64,000 nucleotides of DNA, from contig JAMWFC010000090.1 in the NCBI GenBank assembly GCA_027475525.1, forward strand, positions 1,426,001-1,490,000, read 5' to 3'. Under the pieces are notes generated by a model. That model did not search any database. It was given only the letters and a program-made list of their open reading frames with translations, and was not told the origin of the DNA. This document shows, one piece after another, positions 1-10,943 of the stretch; the stretch's first letter is position 1; every line of letters starts with the position of its first letter. This DNA comes from Macrolepiota albuminosa. Lineage: Eukaryota > Basidiomycota > Agaricomycetes > Agaricales > Agaricaceae. The position numbers and the translations under genes are program-made.

Positions 1-6
1 CGCCGA

Positions 7-1116
7 GTGAGCGATGCTTGCGACGTCAGCGCCCGTGACAAGACCATGAAGCTGGTCTTGACCCATAGTGATTACAGCCAGGTGGACCCCCCATTTGAGG
101 CGCGATCGGCGGTGATGAGGATGATGCCCCTACCTGTCCCGGATGGGATAGTGCGCACGAAGGAGTGGGGGAGCCACCAAAACACGACGCTCGCAGGCGT
201 CAGCTTCGAGCAGATTGAGAAGACGCTGGACCTGGAGAAATGGGCCCAGAATGCACTGTACTTCGGGCGACCAGGCATGCCAAATGCCATTCCTGGGATC
301 GCATTTGACACCGCATATTGAATGCACTGGAGGACCATCTTTGGCCATGCCCTGATTAGGTCCTTGTCCCCCCAGGGCAAGGCTCGATCGACGTTTGCCC
401 GGCAAATGGCATTAGTGTTGGCCAAGCCGGGATTGTACCGCGAGGCGGTACAAGACTTTAATACGGCCCATCCCAACGAACCGTTCGTTCCAGCTCCATG
501 GAATATCGTGTCCATCATGACGCCCGTCTTCCCGGATGAGGCCGCGAGCACCATTACTGAAGACGACGTGATCCGGGTGATGCTTCACAACTGCATCCCC
601 GTGGAGTGGGCTGACCATGCATATACGTATGGAGTGGTGTTCCTCGAACACCAACTTTTCCATCCTACTCCGGCCATGCCACGCTACGTTCATGTTGATA
701 ATGAGCGTCATGTTCGGATGCATCGTTATGGGGCACCGGCGGCTATACCGGATTGGGATGGGTGGAGAACACCAACCACCGAGGACGTTTACCGTCTTCG
801 GGTATTGTTGGCAAAGGAGGAGGAAGAGCAGCGCCGGTTTTACGCTAACCATGGGTTGCATTACTACATTGGGTCAGACCCCAATGTGCATCATCTGTGG
901 AAGAGGCAGGAGCAACATGGGCCCTTGCCCACGAGTTGTCCGACCGCAAGCGCTGGCCCAGCACAGGAGCCCGACACGTCGGGTCGTCCACTTGCCTTGG
1001 CGCCGCCATCAAGGCCGCCATCGGTCGATGAGCGTATGCAGTCCCCCCAGTTGGAGGACTACCCGTCAAGCCCACTGGAGCCAATTGCATCGCCTATCGC
1101 ACCTACCATGGACTGA
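7..1116 (+). pseudogene. ORF-X copy 1: uncharacterised ORF upstream of a 3' LTR
   Basis: I do not recognise this family. One frame runs from position 7 (perhaps from before the window) to 1116, broken only by a TGA at 319-321. The frame continues directly on the other side, so a single CGA-to-TGA change would explain the break. The conserved-looking core (about residues 175-260 of the joined frame) contains the segment HAYTYGVVFLEHQ and the segment WDGWRTPTTEDVYRL. Both recur in diverged form on the minus strand at 44553-45003. The C-terminus is rich in Pro and Ser with no clear domain. The ORF is followed by a polypurine tract and an LTR in the same direction, so it is probably cargo or the last ORF of an LTR retroelement whose 5' part lies outside the window. 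A captured host gene is the alternative. Confidence 0.6.
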
Positions 1117-1162
1117 TAGCGCGGGTCACAGAGTCGAATGTTGCAGACCGTACAACGGTCTG

Positions 1163-1438
1163 AAAGGGGGGCGTGTAACAGGGGGACCTCTTCAAGGTCC
1201 CTATTCATTATTTCACCATATCCGCACCCTTAGGGGTGTGGGAAGCATATCGTATTAGAGGACATAATTACAGTAGTAATTATTTCTCTAATTAATTTAC
1301 TTTAATTAATTTACGTTAAATTATAGTGTATTTACTCGTATTTGGGTAGATACTTTTTTACTTACACTACGTACAGAGAAATCTACTGATTTGGCAGATT
1401 CTGTGTCTTGTGTGAGTAAGCCAGTAATATCTCTTACA
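1163..1438 (+). repeat. Polypurine tract plus 3' LTR of the ORF-X element
   Basis: A purine run (AAAGGGGGGCG, about 1164-1173) is followed at 1174 by a sequence starting TGTAA and ending TTACA at 1438, the inverted terminal pentanucleotides expected of an LTR. It is about 265 bp, AT-rich in its second half. The copia RNase H coding sequence begins right after it, so the element inserted into Copia-1. The 5' target duplication would be left of the window, so this cannot be confirmed here. Confidence 0.65.
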
Positions 1439-2810
1439 AGAAGGAAAGATCTTGAAGAAGCTTGTGTATCCATATTATTTCCTTGGCAGAGTGCATCAAG
1501 GCAACATATTCAGAATCTGTGCTGGAAAGCGTGATGATTGGTTGCTTTTTCAAACTCCAGGAAATAGCGCCATGCCCAATAAAAAATGCAAAGCCGGAAA
1601 TTGAATGCCGATGAAGTTGTGAGGCCCAGTCAGCGTCAGAATAGCCAGAAATCTCGGCTTCTGATCCACCGAGCATGAGCTTCATGTTCGATGTGCTGTG
1701 GAGGTAGCGGAACACATGAGTGACAGCTATCATGTGGGTAGAGTGAGGCATGTCGAGAAACTGAGACAGAATCAATACTGCATAAGCAATGTCAGGACGC
1801 GTCATTACAGCCGCATACATGAGTAATCCAATCATCTCTCGATAGCGTGTTTTCTCTGTGGTTGACAGCATCATTGGGGAGACTGAAGGGGAACCTGGCG
1901 TGAAGTCGGCTGCAGGTTCCATAGGTGTTACGGCAGTACGTGACTCCTCAAGGCCAAAGCGTTTGACGATCTGTTTGATATAGGCCTGCTGGCCAAGACA
2001 GATGGTGTGAGCATTTAGATCTCTAGTAACGCTGACTCCGAGTAGCCAGTTGATAGGGCCGAGGTCAACAATTTCAAATTGTTTGCTGAGCTGCTCTTTT
2101 ATTAGTGAGGTGACCTTAATGGAGTTGCCAATTATGGTAAAGTCATCTGTTGCAACAGCAACAATTGTGTAGTCATTGCTGCTGACTTTGTAAAAGACGG
2201 CGACGTCAGCCTGACAAGCAGTGTATCCGAGATCAGTGAATGTGTTGAACACTTCCTCATACCAGTGGTGGGCGCCCTGCTTTGTACCATAAAGCAGGCA
2301 CTTAAGCCGGCACGTAAGCTTTGAATCAGGTAGTTTTGTAAGCTCAGATGGTAACGTATGGAACTGCCGATAGTGAGGTGGAAACTGCATGAAAATGACC
2401 TCGTTTTCTTTGAGTGACGAGTTTAGATAGGCATTTTTAACGTCAGCCTGTTCAATGGAGGCACCATTTGACGCTGCAATTGACAGAAGAATACAAAGTG
2501 TGGCGGCGCATACAGTTGGGGCAAACGTTTCAGAGTAATCAACCCCAAACTGCTGCTTGAATCCCTTAGCAACAAGTTGAGCTTTGTAACGGACTATTTG
2601 TCCATCAGCACCGTGCTTGCATCGTAAGACATACCAACATGGAATGACATTGACATCTTTGGGTGTCTCGACAATTTCCCAGGTACTGAGTTTCTCGATT
2701 TGGCTAAGTTCAGCATCTATCGCAGCTGACCAATCTTCTCTTTTGTTACCACTCAGTGCGTCTTTAATGGATGGTACGTCTTCACTTACTGCCATTGCGT
2801 GCTTGATCAC
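1439..2810 (-). pseudogene. Copia-1 reverse transcriptase and truncated RNase H
   Basis: This is a Ty1/copia Pol C-terminal part. The RT shows the copia hallmarks ARYKAQLVAKGF-like (here VRYKAQLVAKGF), then AYLNSSL, and a catalytic box read as VATDDFTII, so the usual YVDD tyrosine and valine positions differ while both aspartates are kept. RNase H follows with SGYSDADWA and TLSSTDSEYVAL. The frame ends at LQDLSFL, where the stop codon (TAA) is supplied by the inserted LTR of the ORF-X element, so the last part of RNase H is missing. Upstream (2811-2955) the frame continues through at least one shift towards the integrase ORF. Transcription is leftward. A clear family call, non-functional copy. 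Confidence 0.9.
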
Positions 2811-2955
2811 ATTGTGAATCCACTCAGCTTCAATTTTGACTCCGCTAGGTTCAAGGATCTCGGTGGCGTTGACAATGAGTGCAGACTCAGCATAGTCAGC
2901 AAAATTTGCATCCTTTGGGGTGTTGTGACGCTGTCCTCAGCCATATTGTTTGGGA

Positions 2956-4017
2956 TCAAATTGTTGGAGGCCAGTCAGTGAATTTTGACGCTTCTTGAGG
3001 TGCGGCGCATTGGGAGAGGGCAAATTCTCTGCCTGTGGGTTGTCTGAGACTGTTTGAGGCGACTTCTCTGTTGAAGTAAACATCTCTCTCGATTGTAATC
3101 TGATGTTTCCCAGGCCAGTATATCCTATACCCCTTTGATTCATCATCGATGCCAACAAACTTCCCCTCTCCAACTTTAGGATCGAGCTTGCCTGCATTGT
3201 GCAGCTTGATGTAGGCATGCGCTCCCCATTCGTGTACTTGCGCTATGTTGGGTTTACGTCCTGTTGCCATCTGATATGGTGTTACGTTGTCAGGAGTGGC
3301 ACGGGTTAGTGTCCTGTTCCGTAGCCAGACCATATGACGTTTAGCCTCTGCCCAGAGGTATTTAGGGAGGCCTGATGCAATTAACATGGTGCGTGCACCC
3401 TCAACAACGGTACGATTTGCGCATTCAGCAATGCCATTGGATTGGGGAGAATGATTCACGGTGAGATCACGAACAGTACCAGCGGCATCCTGGTGAGCTT
3501 TCATTTCAGCGCTCAAGAACTCACCGCCTCTGTCGCTGCCATATGTCTTGATGTTTGCACCACGGTGGATTTTAACCCATGCTTCGTAGTCATGGTAAGC
3601 CTTAAATGCATCAGACTTACGTGCAAGAAATGTGATGTGTTCCTCGCAGGTGTACAGATCAATGCTTGTGTACAAGTAGGTGTTTCTACCGAGTGACTTG
3701 ATCTGTGCAGGACCCCACAAATCTCCAACAATCTTTTCCTCATAGTGAGTGTACTTAGTTTCACTCTTCTTTGGGAACGACTGATGCTGTGCCTTCCCTT
3801 TGACACATGCTTCACAGAACTCAGGTTCTGATGACATGTCAAGTTCAACACCGGTGACAGCCCCAAGGCGGACTGCCTCACGTAAGTCTTTGTGATTTAT
3901 ATGCCCCATCCGACGGTGGAGCTCATTGATCAAGATTTCACGATGTGATTCCAGGAGGGTGTTGATCTGTCGGCACGGTATAGTCCACGAATTGCTGGAA
4001 CATGACCAATGACACAA
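2956..4017 (-). pseudogene. Copia-1 integrase
   Basis: This is a copia integrase segment. The HHCC zinc-binding part is seen as HRRMGHINHKDL and FCEACVKGK. The DDE core has GDLWGP, then YGSDRGGEF, then QSNGIAECANRTV, where homologues usually read GVAER, so R is replaced by C after the catalytic Glu. A GKR-like segment follows (GEGKFVGID). It overlaps the preceding gag-protease frame by about 90 bp in another frame: the gag frame reads into GLYRAD and this frame takes over at QINTLLES, which indicates a one-base indel near 3990 rather than a designed overlap. It is one cistron of the leftward copia polyprotein, now split. Confidence 0.88.
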
Positions 4018-5444
4018 TGTTGTGGCTTTGGACTTCTAATGACACATATTCTGTCCTCAATGAGGAGAGAACAACCGGCACGATCAAGACATGATACAGA
4101 AACCAGTGTGAATGCCATAGTTGGTGCGTAGTAAACCCTTTTGAGAAGAATGGGGACTGACTTTTCCCCCATTTTCATGGGTAGACAGATTCGCAGATCT
4201 CCCCTGCCAAGAGCGCTGAAGGTATGTCCATTGGCTGCACGGACTGGTTCAGGATTAATTTCCTGGTAGTTTATGAATTTTTCGCAAGATGGCGAGAAAT
4301 GGCTGCTAGCGCCACAATCAATTATAATTCTGGCAGATGGGGATGCGGCATGGGCTTTATGGTTGTGTCCGGACATAACAGCAAGTGCCACGTTGTTGTT
4401 TGCATTGTCATCGGGGGCATCAATAGCAAGAGAAGTGAGGAAGGCGTAATTTTCCTCTTCTTTTTCAGTTTCGGTGGCATTTGCTGACTTGTTCTTGTCT
4501 GCTTTGTCCTTTCCTTTCCCCTTGTGCTTTTTCAACCACCACTCAGGTGCCTTATCTTCCATACCTCCACCTTCCTTGAAACATTTATCTTTGGTGTGTC
4601 CATCTTTGTCACAGTTGTCGCAGTGCCGCTTATCCTTATCTTTAGACTCTGACTTCGATTTTCCTTTTCCTTTTGTGTCTTTAGAGTCACCACAAGCTTT
4701 TGCATGCGCCACAATCATTGCTTCATGTTGGCAATTGATATTTGTTTCAATTGCTGCACTGTTTGCTTCCTCATTGAGATGCCAGATAAGATCCTGGCTT
4801 GAAACTGGCTTTCCAGAGGTGCATGCGGATGTTGCGAGTGTTGTGAACAATGGTTTATATGTGGAGGCATGAGATAGTGATGTACGGATATAACTTGCAA
4901 ATGACACATCGGACAAGGGACAACCAATTTCTGCGAGGCGCTCTTTGATTACAACCATGCTAGCGAGGTGAGTACGCATGTTGACTTTGCTGTTTTTAAT
5001 GAAGCGGGTGTTTTGCAGTTGGGCAAGGAGGTCGGTTTCGTACATAGCTCCTTTGTTGCCATGAATTGACACGAGTTTCTTCCAGATAGCAGCAACAGTG
5101 GGTTCACCCTTGACTTGGTGAAAAGTAGACTGGTCAACCGTGCTGTCTATGATCTTGCAGACCTGAGCCTCTCTCTGCAACCATTCCTCCATGGCATCCT
5201 CAACCTCATCAACCTGATTGTCGGATAATGGAGCCAAGGACTTGTCATCACGGTAGAATGATCCCTCACACTCAACAAGCACGACTGGCTTACGCATGGT
5301 ACCCGTAAGGTGTCTCCGGAGCTTCTTTGATGTTACGGCATTTATGACACGTTCCTGGTATGTGGGCCAGTTCGAACCGTCAGCCGCAAGCGTCAGGACT
5401 GTCAACTTTGTTGACAAAATATCATAGGTAATGTCGGGGCCCAT
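3930..5444 (-). pseudogene. Copia-1 Gag and aspartic protease
   Basis: This is the N-terminal half of a copia polyprotein, starting at MGPDITYDILSTKL. The gag domain (roughly residues 10-240) has the UBN2-like layout of copia Gag. A CCHC zinc knuckle (CDNCDKDGHTKDKC, about residue 277) follows a Lys-rich stretch. The protease motif reads IIIDCGASSHFS, where the usual D-S-G triad is D-C-G. The frame ends with a short out-of-register tail at 3930, caused by an indel near 3990. The first 62 bp upstream include AACAGGTTATGGGCCC, the kind of context in which copia primer sites lie, but I did not assign a tRNA. Confidence 0.88.
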
Positions 5445-5479
5445 AACCTGTTGAGGTTGGACCGGTCTCGGGGGATCTC

Positions 5480-5645
5480 GGATAATTGTAGTAACAAAGA
5501 GATAACCTCAGTGGTTGGAAACACTTTGCAATATATTGGGTATCTACCTGTAGTAACAAAGAGATACTACAGACTATCAGTAATATATTAAGTGTGATAT
5601 AAGGATTGACTTACACCTCAGTGGTTGGAAACACTGAGGTGTCAC
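5480..5645 (-). repeat. Copia-1 5' LTR region with an 11-bp perfect hairpin
   Basis: This lies directly upstream of Copia-1 gag. It holds two copies each of CCTCAGTGGTTGGAAACACT and TAGTAACAAAGAGATA. At about 5610-5640 the arms ACACCTCAGTG and CACTGAGGTGT are perfect inverted repeats around an 8-base loop. LTR borders are not certain: there is no second copy in the window, because the 3' LTR lies outside it or was lost. Confidence 0.45.
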
Positions 5646-5789
5646 AAGTAACGACTGATTGAAAAACATATGATTGTCCAAATTAAGAAGTAGTCAGCTG
5701 TTGTACTCAACAACAAATACTTTAAGACACAACTGAAAAAGTCTGGACCATCTCAGACTTGGGCACATTGAGACAAATTGTTGGAATCA

Positions 5790-6616
5790 CAATAGAATGA
5801 GATAGAAAAAACAAGGCAGTATACCTTTCACAAGGGCCCATTATTGATCAGTTAATCTCACAGTATAGGCAGAAGGATGCAAACCCACTTTCACTACCAA
5901 TGGAACCAGATCTGAAACTGAGGAAAACTGATTACTCCAAGTTGACACAGAAAGAACAAGATGACATCGCAAAAATACCCTATTGATGGCTGGTCAGGGA
6001 CTTAATCTGGCTTGCAATATTCTCCAGGCCAGACATTCAATATGCTATTCAACAACTCAGTTAGTACTTTGACTCTTATTCAGTCACTCACTGGAACATG
6101 GCCGTATGCATAATGTATTATTTGAAAGGCACAAGAGATATAAGACTCTGCTTGGGAGGCCCATTTCCAATTTCTCTCGCGGGATTTATGGATTTGGACT
6201 GGGCCAATTATTTGGATATGCAATATAGTGTTGGAGGGTATGCGTGGTTCCTGGGATCAGAAATTATATTGTGGGCCTTGTAAAAGCAGAAGACAGTAGT
6301 AGCATTGTCATGCAAAGCCAAATATATAGCTGCCTTTGAGGCTGCACAGGAATGTGTGTGGCTACAGACTCTCCTTCATGCAATTGGCTACCTGATCAAT
6401 GGCGCAACAACTATTATGTGCAATATTAATGCGGAAATAAATCTATCTGAAGATCCAATGTTACACACCTATGTGAAACATGTCAATATCAAATATCACT
6501 TTCTACAGGAGCATGTAGCGTCAAAAGAGCTTGTTGTATGCTATATAAACAGAAGAGATAATATCGCAGACCTGTTTATGAAACCCCTCCCTCTACCATG
6601 GTTCTCTCGACTTTGA
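5790..6616 (+). pseudogene. Copia-2 relic: end of RT and RNase H
   Basis: This is a second, unrelated copia fragment on the plus strand. From 5890 it reads PMEPDLKLRK, then SRPDIQYAIQQLS, then a well preserved RNase H C-terminus: LKGTRDIRLCLGG, FMDLDWANYLD, ALSCKAKYIAAFEAAQE, HVNIKYHFLQEHV and DNIADLFMKPLP, stopping at 6616. In-frame stops occur at least at PY-stop, LS-stop and WAL-stop, so it is dead. It carries exactly the C-terminal RNase H part that Copia-1 lacks, but it is a different family in the other orientation. Confidence 0.85.
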
Positions 6617-6677
6617 AAGATCCTGGGCCTATCTTGAGTCATGTTCCACATGAGAAGGAGCAGCTTATGGCACTTAT

Positions 6678-7022
6678 GGTGAGGAGAAGTGTTAGACGCT
6701 GATGATTAGAGATCACTGTAAGTGCCAAGTTTGATGACTGAGAAGGTTGATAGATAAAATATTATTTTCAATATTATTAACTACCTTCACCCTTAGACAT
6801 ACACCTAAGACAGGATACTTTGTGCTTCTTGATAGCACTTTAGGGAGGTTATCTATGCTTATAATAAGTATTCTAAGACATCAGGAGGTTGGACAGTCTT
6901 GCTTCTATTTATCAAAATAGCACCTTCCAAGATTCCCAATCTACTGTTATACCTCCATACCTCCATACCTTTAAACCTTCATACCTTCCATACCCTCATA
7001 TCTCTCAACCTCCTTCCTGACA
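6678..7022 (+). repeat. Probable 3' LTR of Copia-2
   Basis: A purine tract (GGTGAGGAGAAG, 6678-6689) precedes TGTTAGACGC at 6690, in the usual order after copia RNase H. The right border is uncertain; the sequence CTTCCTGACA near 7012-7022 is a candidate end. It contains a run of short ACCTCCATACCT-type repeats (about 6950-7010). No second LTR is present for comparison. Confidence 0.5.
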
Positions 7023-7076
7023 ATGAACATAGATACTATTATTATTATACTTGACAAATCTCAATTGTAACCGCTA

Positions 7077-8824
7077 TTGATGGCCCCACCCAAGTACCCA
7101 ACACACTCTCAACAGCCTACAACTACCAGTTTAGGAAAATATTTCATGAGTCTGGCTAAACATTGCAACAGAAAAAAAACAACCACCTACGTTGATCCTA
7201 TGGGGAGAGAGGAGGAAATTTTGAGGGTGAAGGCCAAAATCAAAAATCTCAAGAGACAGGCAGCAGGTCTCATTGATCCTTTGCCTGTCACATCCCATGA
7301 TGATTCTATGGACATACACCAACCTCCCACTTTCAGTGAACCTGCTGTCAATGCACACACATATAATCCAATTGATGATGATTTGCTCTCTGGTTTAGAA
7401 TGCATTGATACATCTCAAGAGGATGAGCATGTTCCATGCCATACTGTGCCAAATTAGGCTTCAAAGGACTTATATTCAAACTGAATGAATATTCTAAAAT
7501 GCTTTGTAAACCCCTTATTAGAATATATCTCTAATTCCATTGGCAAGATTCCAGAGAGAGTTTTCAGCCTAAATGCAAGGTGCAGGACCAGTAGTTTGTG
7601 TATGACAAAGACAAATGAAGTACTATATCTGTTCCAGGACTATGAGTTTTCATATCTCTCAGACTTAACTAATAGCCTATTGGTCTACCAAGATTTTCAA
7701 AAGCTCTTTGTCAACTGGTGCAGCTGTGAAGACCTTCCTTCTGTCCTCATAGCAAATAGTTTATTCCCGACTGCCCCCTTACATCCTTGTATGGCCATTT
7801 CTGTCTATCTCCTTGGCTTCTACTGTGCTCTCTTCAAAAAATTGTGCAATGCTGTCAATGCAATGGTGGGTGCCCTGAATACATTCTATAGATGTTGGAA
7901 TTTTGTTATCACAGAAAAAAAGGTACATCTACACTGTTCCAAAGCAAAGTGGCATTTACATTTGCTAATGACTTTATATACAGAGTGTAATAATTCAAGA
8001 CATGTTCTGTCAAGATCTTGGTTATGCAGTGCAGTGGTATGACAACTTACAACTCTGTATGGAAAAGCAAGTAGATGCAGCTGTTCTTGATGCTGACATT
8101 TGGATACAGAGTCATACAAGTGACACTCCCACTGAAATTGATATTCGGCTGCCCAACACTTCTCCACTCTCATTGCTGCATTTGCACCCTGAAAGTCACT
8201 CTATGATGCTGAACTCTAGTGCTTTCTTAGAACCTCTGATGCAGTTGCAGTCTCAATTACATTCTGGCAGATGCACACAAATCCTATGACAGCAGTGCCC
8301 ATGTTGCTTCAGAGGTAGTCTCTTTGAACGATCTTTGGAACATGAGTAGGTGTTTTTGAAGACTTTGGATGGAATACTTTTGACTTATATTAAAAGATTT
8401 AAAGGTGGGGATATTCAAGTATGTCTCAATGGTAACTTTAACCATGATCATTGATGGTCTGCCAGAGATTTGCCCTACTTTTATGATCCTGCCTATATCA
8501 TTCCAAAGGAGTATGTTGACAAAATTGGCAAGCATATAGAAGGTCATTAAGCTCCGCATAAGCCCCAGTGCTGCTGTAAACCTTTAGTGCCCAATAAAGC
8601 AATTGATGAGTGTGAATCATCACATATTGCTGGCAATGGCTCCAATGTCAAGACTAATATAGAAAGATTCGATGATGGCAGTCTCATGGCCCTTGTATGT
8701 TGGCATGATATACCTATATTCCTGGCAAACATTGACACTCCTGAAGAGCAACAGAAGTATGCAGTAGCAGTGCTCTAGTATCTTTTTACTTTGATTCCCT
8801 CACAAGCAACTGTGGCTGCACTAC
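7077..8824 (+). pseudogene. KDZ-type transposase gene, 5' part
   Basis: Three ORF pieces in order (7077-7457, 7485-8042, 8002-8289) plus a later piece (8587-8819) read like one KDZ (Kyakuja-Dileera-Zisupton) transposase of the kind abundant in Agaricomycetes. They include YVDPMGREEEILRVKAKI, a Cys-cluster region, AISVYLLGFYCALF, GYAVQWYDNL, AIDECESSHIAGNGSNVKT and DDGSLMALVCWHDIPIF. Frameshifts and stops separate them (for example around 8290-8580, where coding similarity is visible but broken). The frame is cut after residues ATVAAL at 8824 by GypA and resumes at 30381 as HDVGCV. The family call is from memory of the motif set; the pseudogene status is directly visible. Confidence 0.75.
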
Positions 8825-9720
8825 TGATACAATGCTGTACCAGCAGTCAGGGACACACCATGCACCAGAAGTCAAAATAAACATTTAATCATGGGCTGAA
8901 AACTGTAAGCCTCCTGGTAGCAGTCTTGTAAGGGCAACCTCTAGAGGCTGTGGCTCAGTCACACAGCTGGCAGAGGGAGATCCAAAGTGTATTAGAATAT
9001 ATACTGACAATATCAAGGTAGCTACTCACCTGGCAGAGGGAGATCCAAAGAGAACAAGTCTGGGGATTCCCTATGCCAGGTTGGACGCTTCTGGGGCCTC
9101 TGAAGCGTGGGAAACAACTGTACAGTACAACAAAACCTTAAAAACTCGAAAATTGACTAACCAAACAAGTGTGCAAACAAGGAAGGAAAACTCCGGACTT
9201 TAGAAGTCAGAAAGGCAAACTCCAGCTTATCTAAGCAGCCTGGAGCGGTGCTGAAGGACCCACACTTGTCTGAGTGATAGCTAAAGAACCAGAGCACCTC
9301 AAAGGTTGAGAATAGTACTAACAGATAGTGTTGAAAAAGTAGTAACAGCAAAATGAGAGAATGATAGAAGAAATAAGGAAGTGAATGAAAGGAGAGTGAA
9401 GAAATAAAGAGTGAAAGAAGAAAGGAATGAGGAGTCCCCTGACAAGTCTCAACAAATAACCATCTCCGAAAACATCCCAACAAATACACAGAAAAGTACA
9501 GAACAACAGGCAGGGACCAGTTCAAACTATCAGCTCAACAATAGTCTAACCACTGTCATGGAGAGGAAAAGCATGGAAGCTGGCAATGGACGGAATAGGA
9601 TGAAATTGGGAAATTATTATTGTTATTCAATATTATAATTTCTCAATTTCATCATCAAATCAGTCAATGTTTGATTTGACATAACCAGAAGGAGAAAAGA
9701 AAAGAAGTAGGCAATGCAGG
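8825..9720 (+). repeat. GypA 5' LTR, truncated and interrupted
   Basis: 8825-8926 and 9450-9720 match the 3' LTR start (29465-29836) almost base for base. The match breaks at GCAATGCAGG: the 3' copy continues for about 540 bp more, while here the sequence jumps to AAGGCCCGGTTCAC, so the end of this LTR is deleted or was exchanged. A solo LTR1 interrupts it at 8927-9444. Confidence 0.8.
8927..9444 (-). repeat. Solo LTR, family LTR1, with target duplication AGTCT
   Basis: The plus-strand sequence TGTAAGGGCAACC to CCCCTGACA is flanked by AGTCT at 8922-8926 and 9445-9449. Family copies lie at 21220-21725, 44055-44548 and (truncated, opposite direction) 50005-50313. The TATA-like TATATAAG in the last copy shows the LTR's own direction is minus here. 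Two copies of GGATCTCCCTCTGCCAG-type sequence lie inside the LTR. No internal retroelement sequence is present. Confidence 0.9.
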
Positions 9721-9823
9721 AAGGCCCGGTTCACATCAAGTTTAATACAAGATTTCATTTGCACCAAGAGGGTCTACCCCAGAAAGACTAAAGAGAACCG
9801 TGCCTTAGCAACGGGTCAAGACC

Positions 9824-10112
9824 ATGGAGCACATCCGCAAGCCCATAACCCGTAGCACCAAGACCATGACACTCAATAGTGCCAGGGACCCAGAACAGGT
9901 CTTGAGATCTAGTAGAAAGCATACATCCAATGATATCAATATTTCAAGTATAAATACATCAAATACACAAAATCCAACACAAAATATGCCTGCCGAAATA
10001 GTGAGACAAAAGCTGCCACTGTCAACAAGTCATGACGCTCCTCGGTTCACCCATACACAGCCTACTGAAGTATGGTGCTTCCTTCGAAAGATGGAGAGCC
10101 TCTTCAAGGCTG
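9824..10112 (+). pseudogene. GypA Gag, N-terminal piece
   Basis: The frame opens at MEHIRKPITRSTKTM and runs through a Ser/Thr/Asn-rich N-terminus to PRFTHTQPTEVWCFLRKM and ESLFKA, typical of the start of the fungal gypsy Gag capsid region. It is cut by GypB at 10112. Skipping GypB plus one GGCTG copy, the frame continues as AEINDDQERKDKLMEYV at 20624 in the same phase. The annotated open frame to 10318 simply runs on into the inserted LTR and is not real there. Confidence 0.85.
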
Positions 10113-10834
10113 TGTCAGGTTCCGCTGAGTCGGGGGCTTTCTGGGAAAGCAATCGCCCTTACAATGCGGACTTGACCTACGGATACTTGGGTGTCTGGAA
10201 CTCCGGGGCTAGGACTCTGGGGTTCAAGACATGGGCAGGGGTAATCCCAGGAGAGGGGACTTGGTCCGGGGGTTTTGGGTTTTGGGTAGCTGAGGATAGG
10301 GTGGGGGTCGAGTCGTGAACCGGGGGTTCTAAGACGAGACCGGGTTAACAAATTAAAAGTCACGAAGTGCATACCAAACTTAGAGCACACGGTTATTCAA
10401 GCGTGCCAGTCAAAGCGTGCCAGTCAATGCGTACCAGTCAAGCAGAGGGCACGCAACAATTCAAGTAACCAAGTTAATGCAATATCAAGACCTACGAATA
10501 CAATGGGGAACTACGCTATAAGTACTACGGGACTGGGTCTCAGGGTTCTGGGGTGTCTGGGATGGGTTCCGGGAGTCATTGAGTAGGGAGCAGGGACTGT
10601 ATACCTGGATCGTGCATGTGGGGTGCGCGATCAATTCGGAGGGAGCTGTGATGTGTGATGCGTGTGATCCGATTGTTGATCGGGGCTGGTGGCGGCTGAT
10701 GGTGGTCCTTGATGCACGTGATGGCGGTGTCGGTAGTTGTGATGGCGGGGCATGTCCTGTGGGGTCAGAGGGAGGGTCCCGGATGGTGTTCCGGGGGTGT
10801 CCCGGGGTGGGTCCGGAGGGGAGGGGTCGTGACA
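10113..10834 (-). repeat. GypB 3' LTR
   Basis: This 722-bp sequence has TGTCAGG and TGACA ends (plus-strand view). It differs from the other GypB LTR by scattered, mostly C/T or G/A changes and by a 4-bp GGCG indel near 10630. It is adjacent to the minus-strand polypurine tract at 10835-10847, which marks it as the 3' LTR. Confidence 0.92.
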
Positions 10835-10943
10835 TCACCCCCCCCTCAGCGCGCATAGCCGGTGGTCCAGACCGGGGTCCAATTGTGGGATCCGGCACCT
10901 GACTTGCCACATATTGAAAAAAATTTTACCGTCAAACTCAACC

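Noticed and set aside
72..861. Minus-strand frames of 149-160 residues over ORF-X
   Set aside because: Shadows of the plus-strand ORF; the plus frame has the diverged relative at 44.6 kb, the minus ones do not.
7187..7405. Minus-strand frames opposite the KDZ start
   Set aside because: The plus strand carries the recognisable KDZ-type text; these are shadows.
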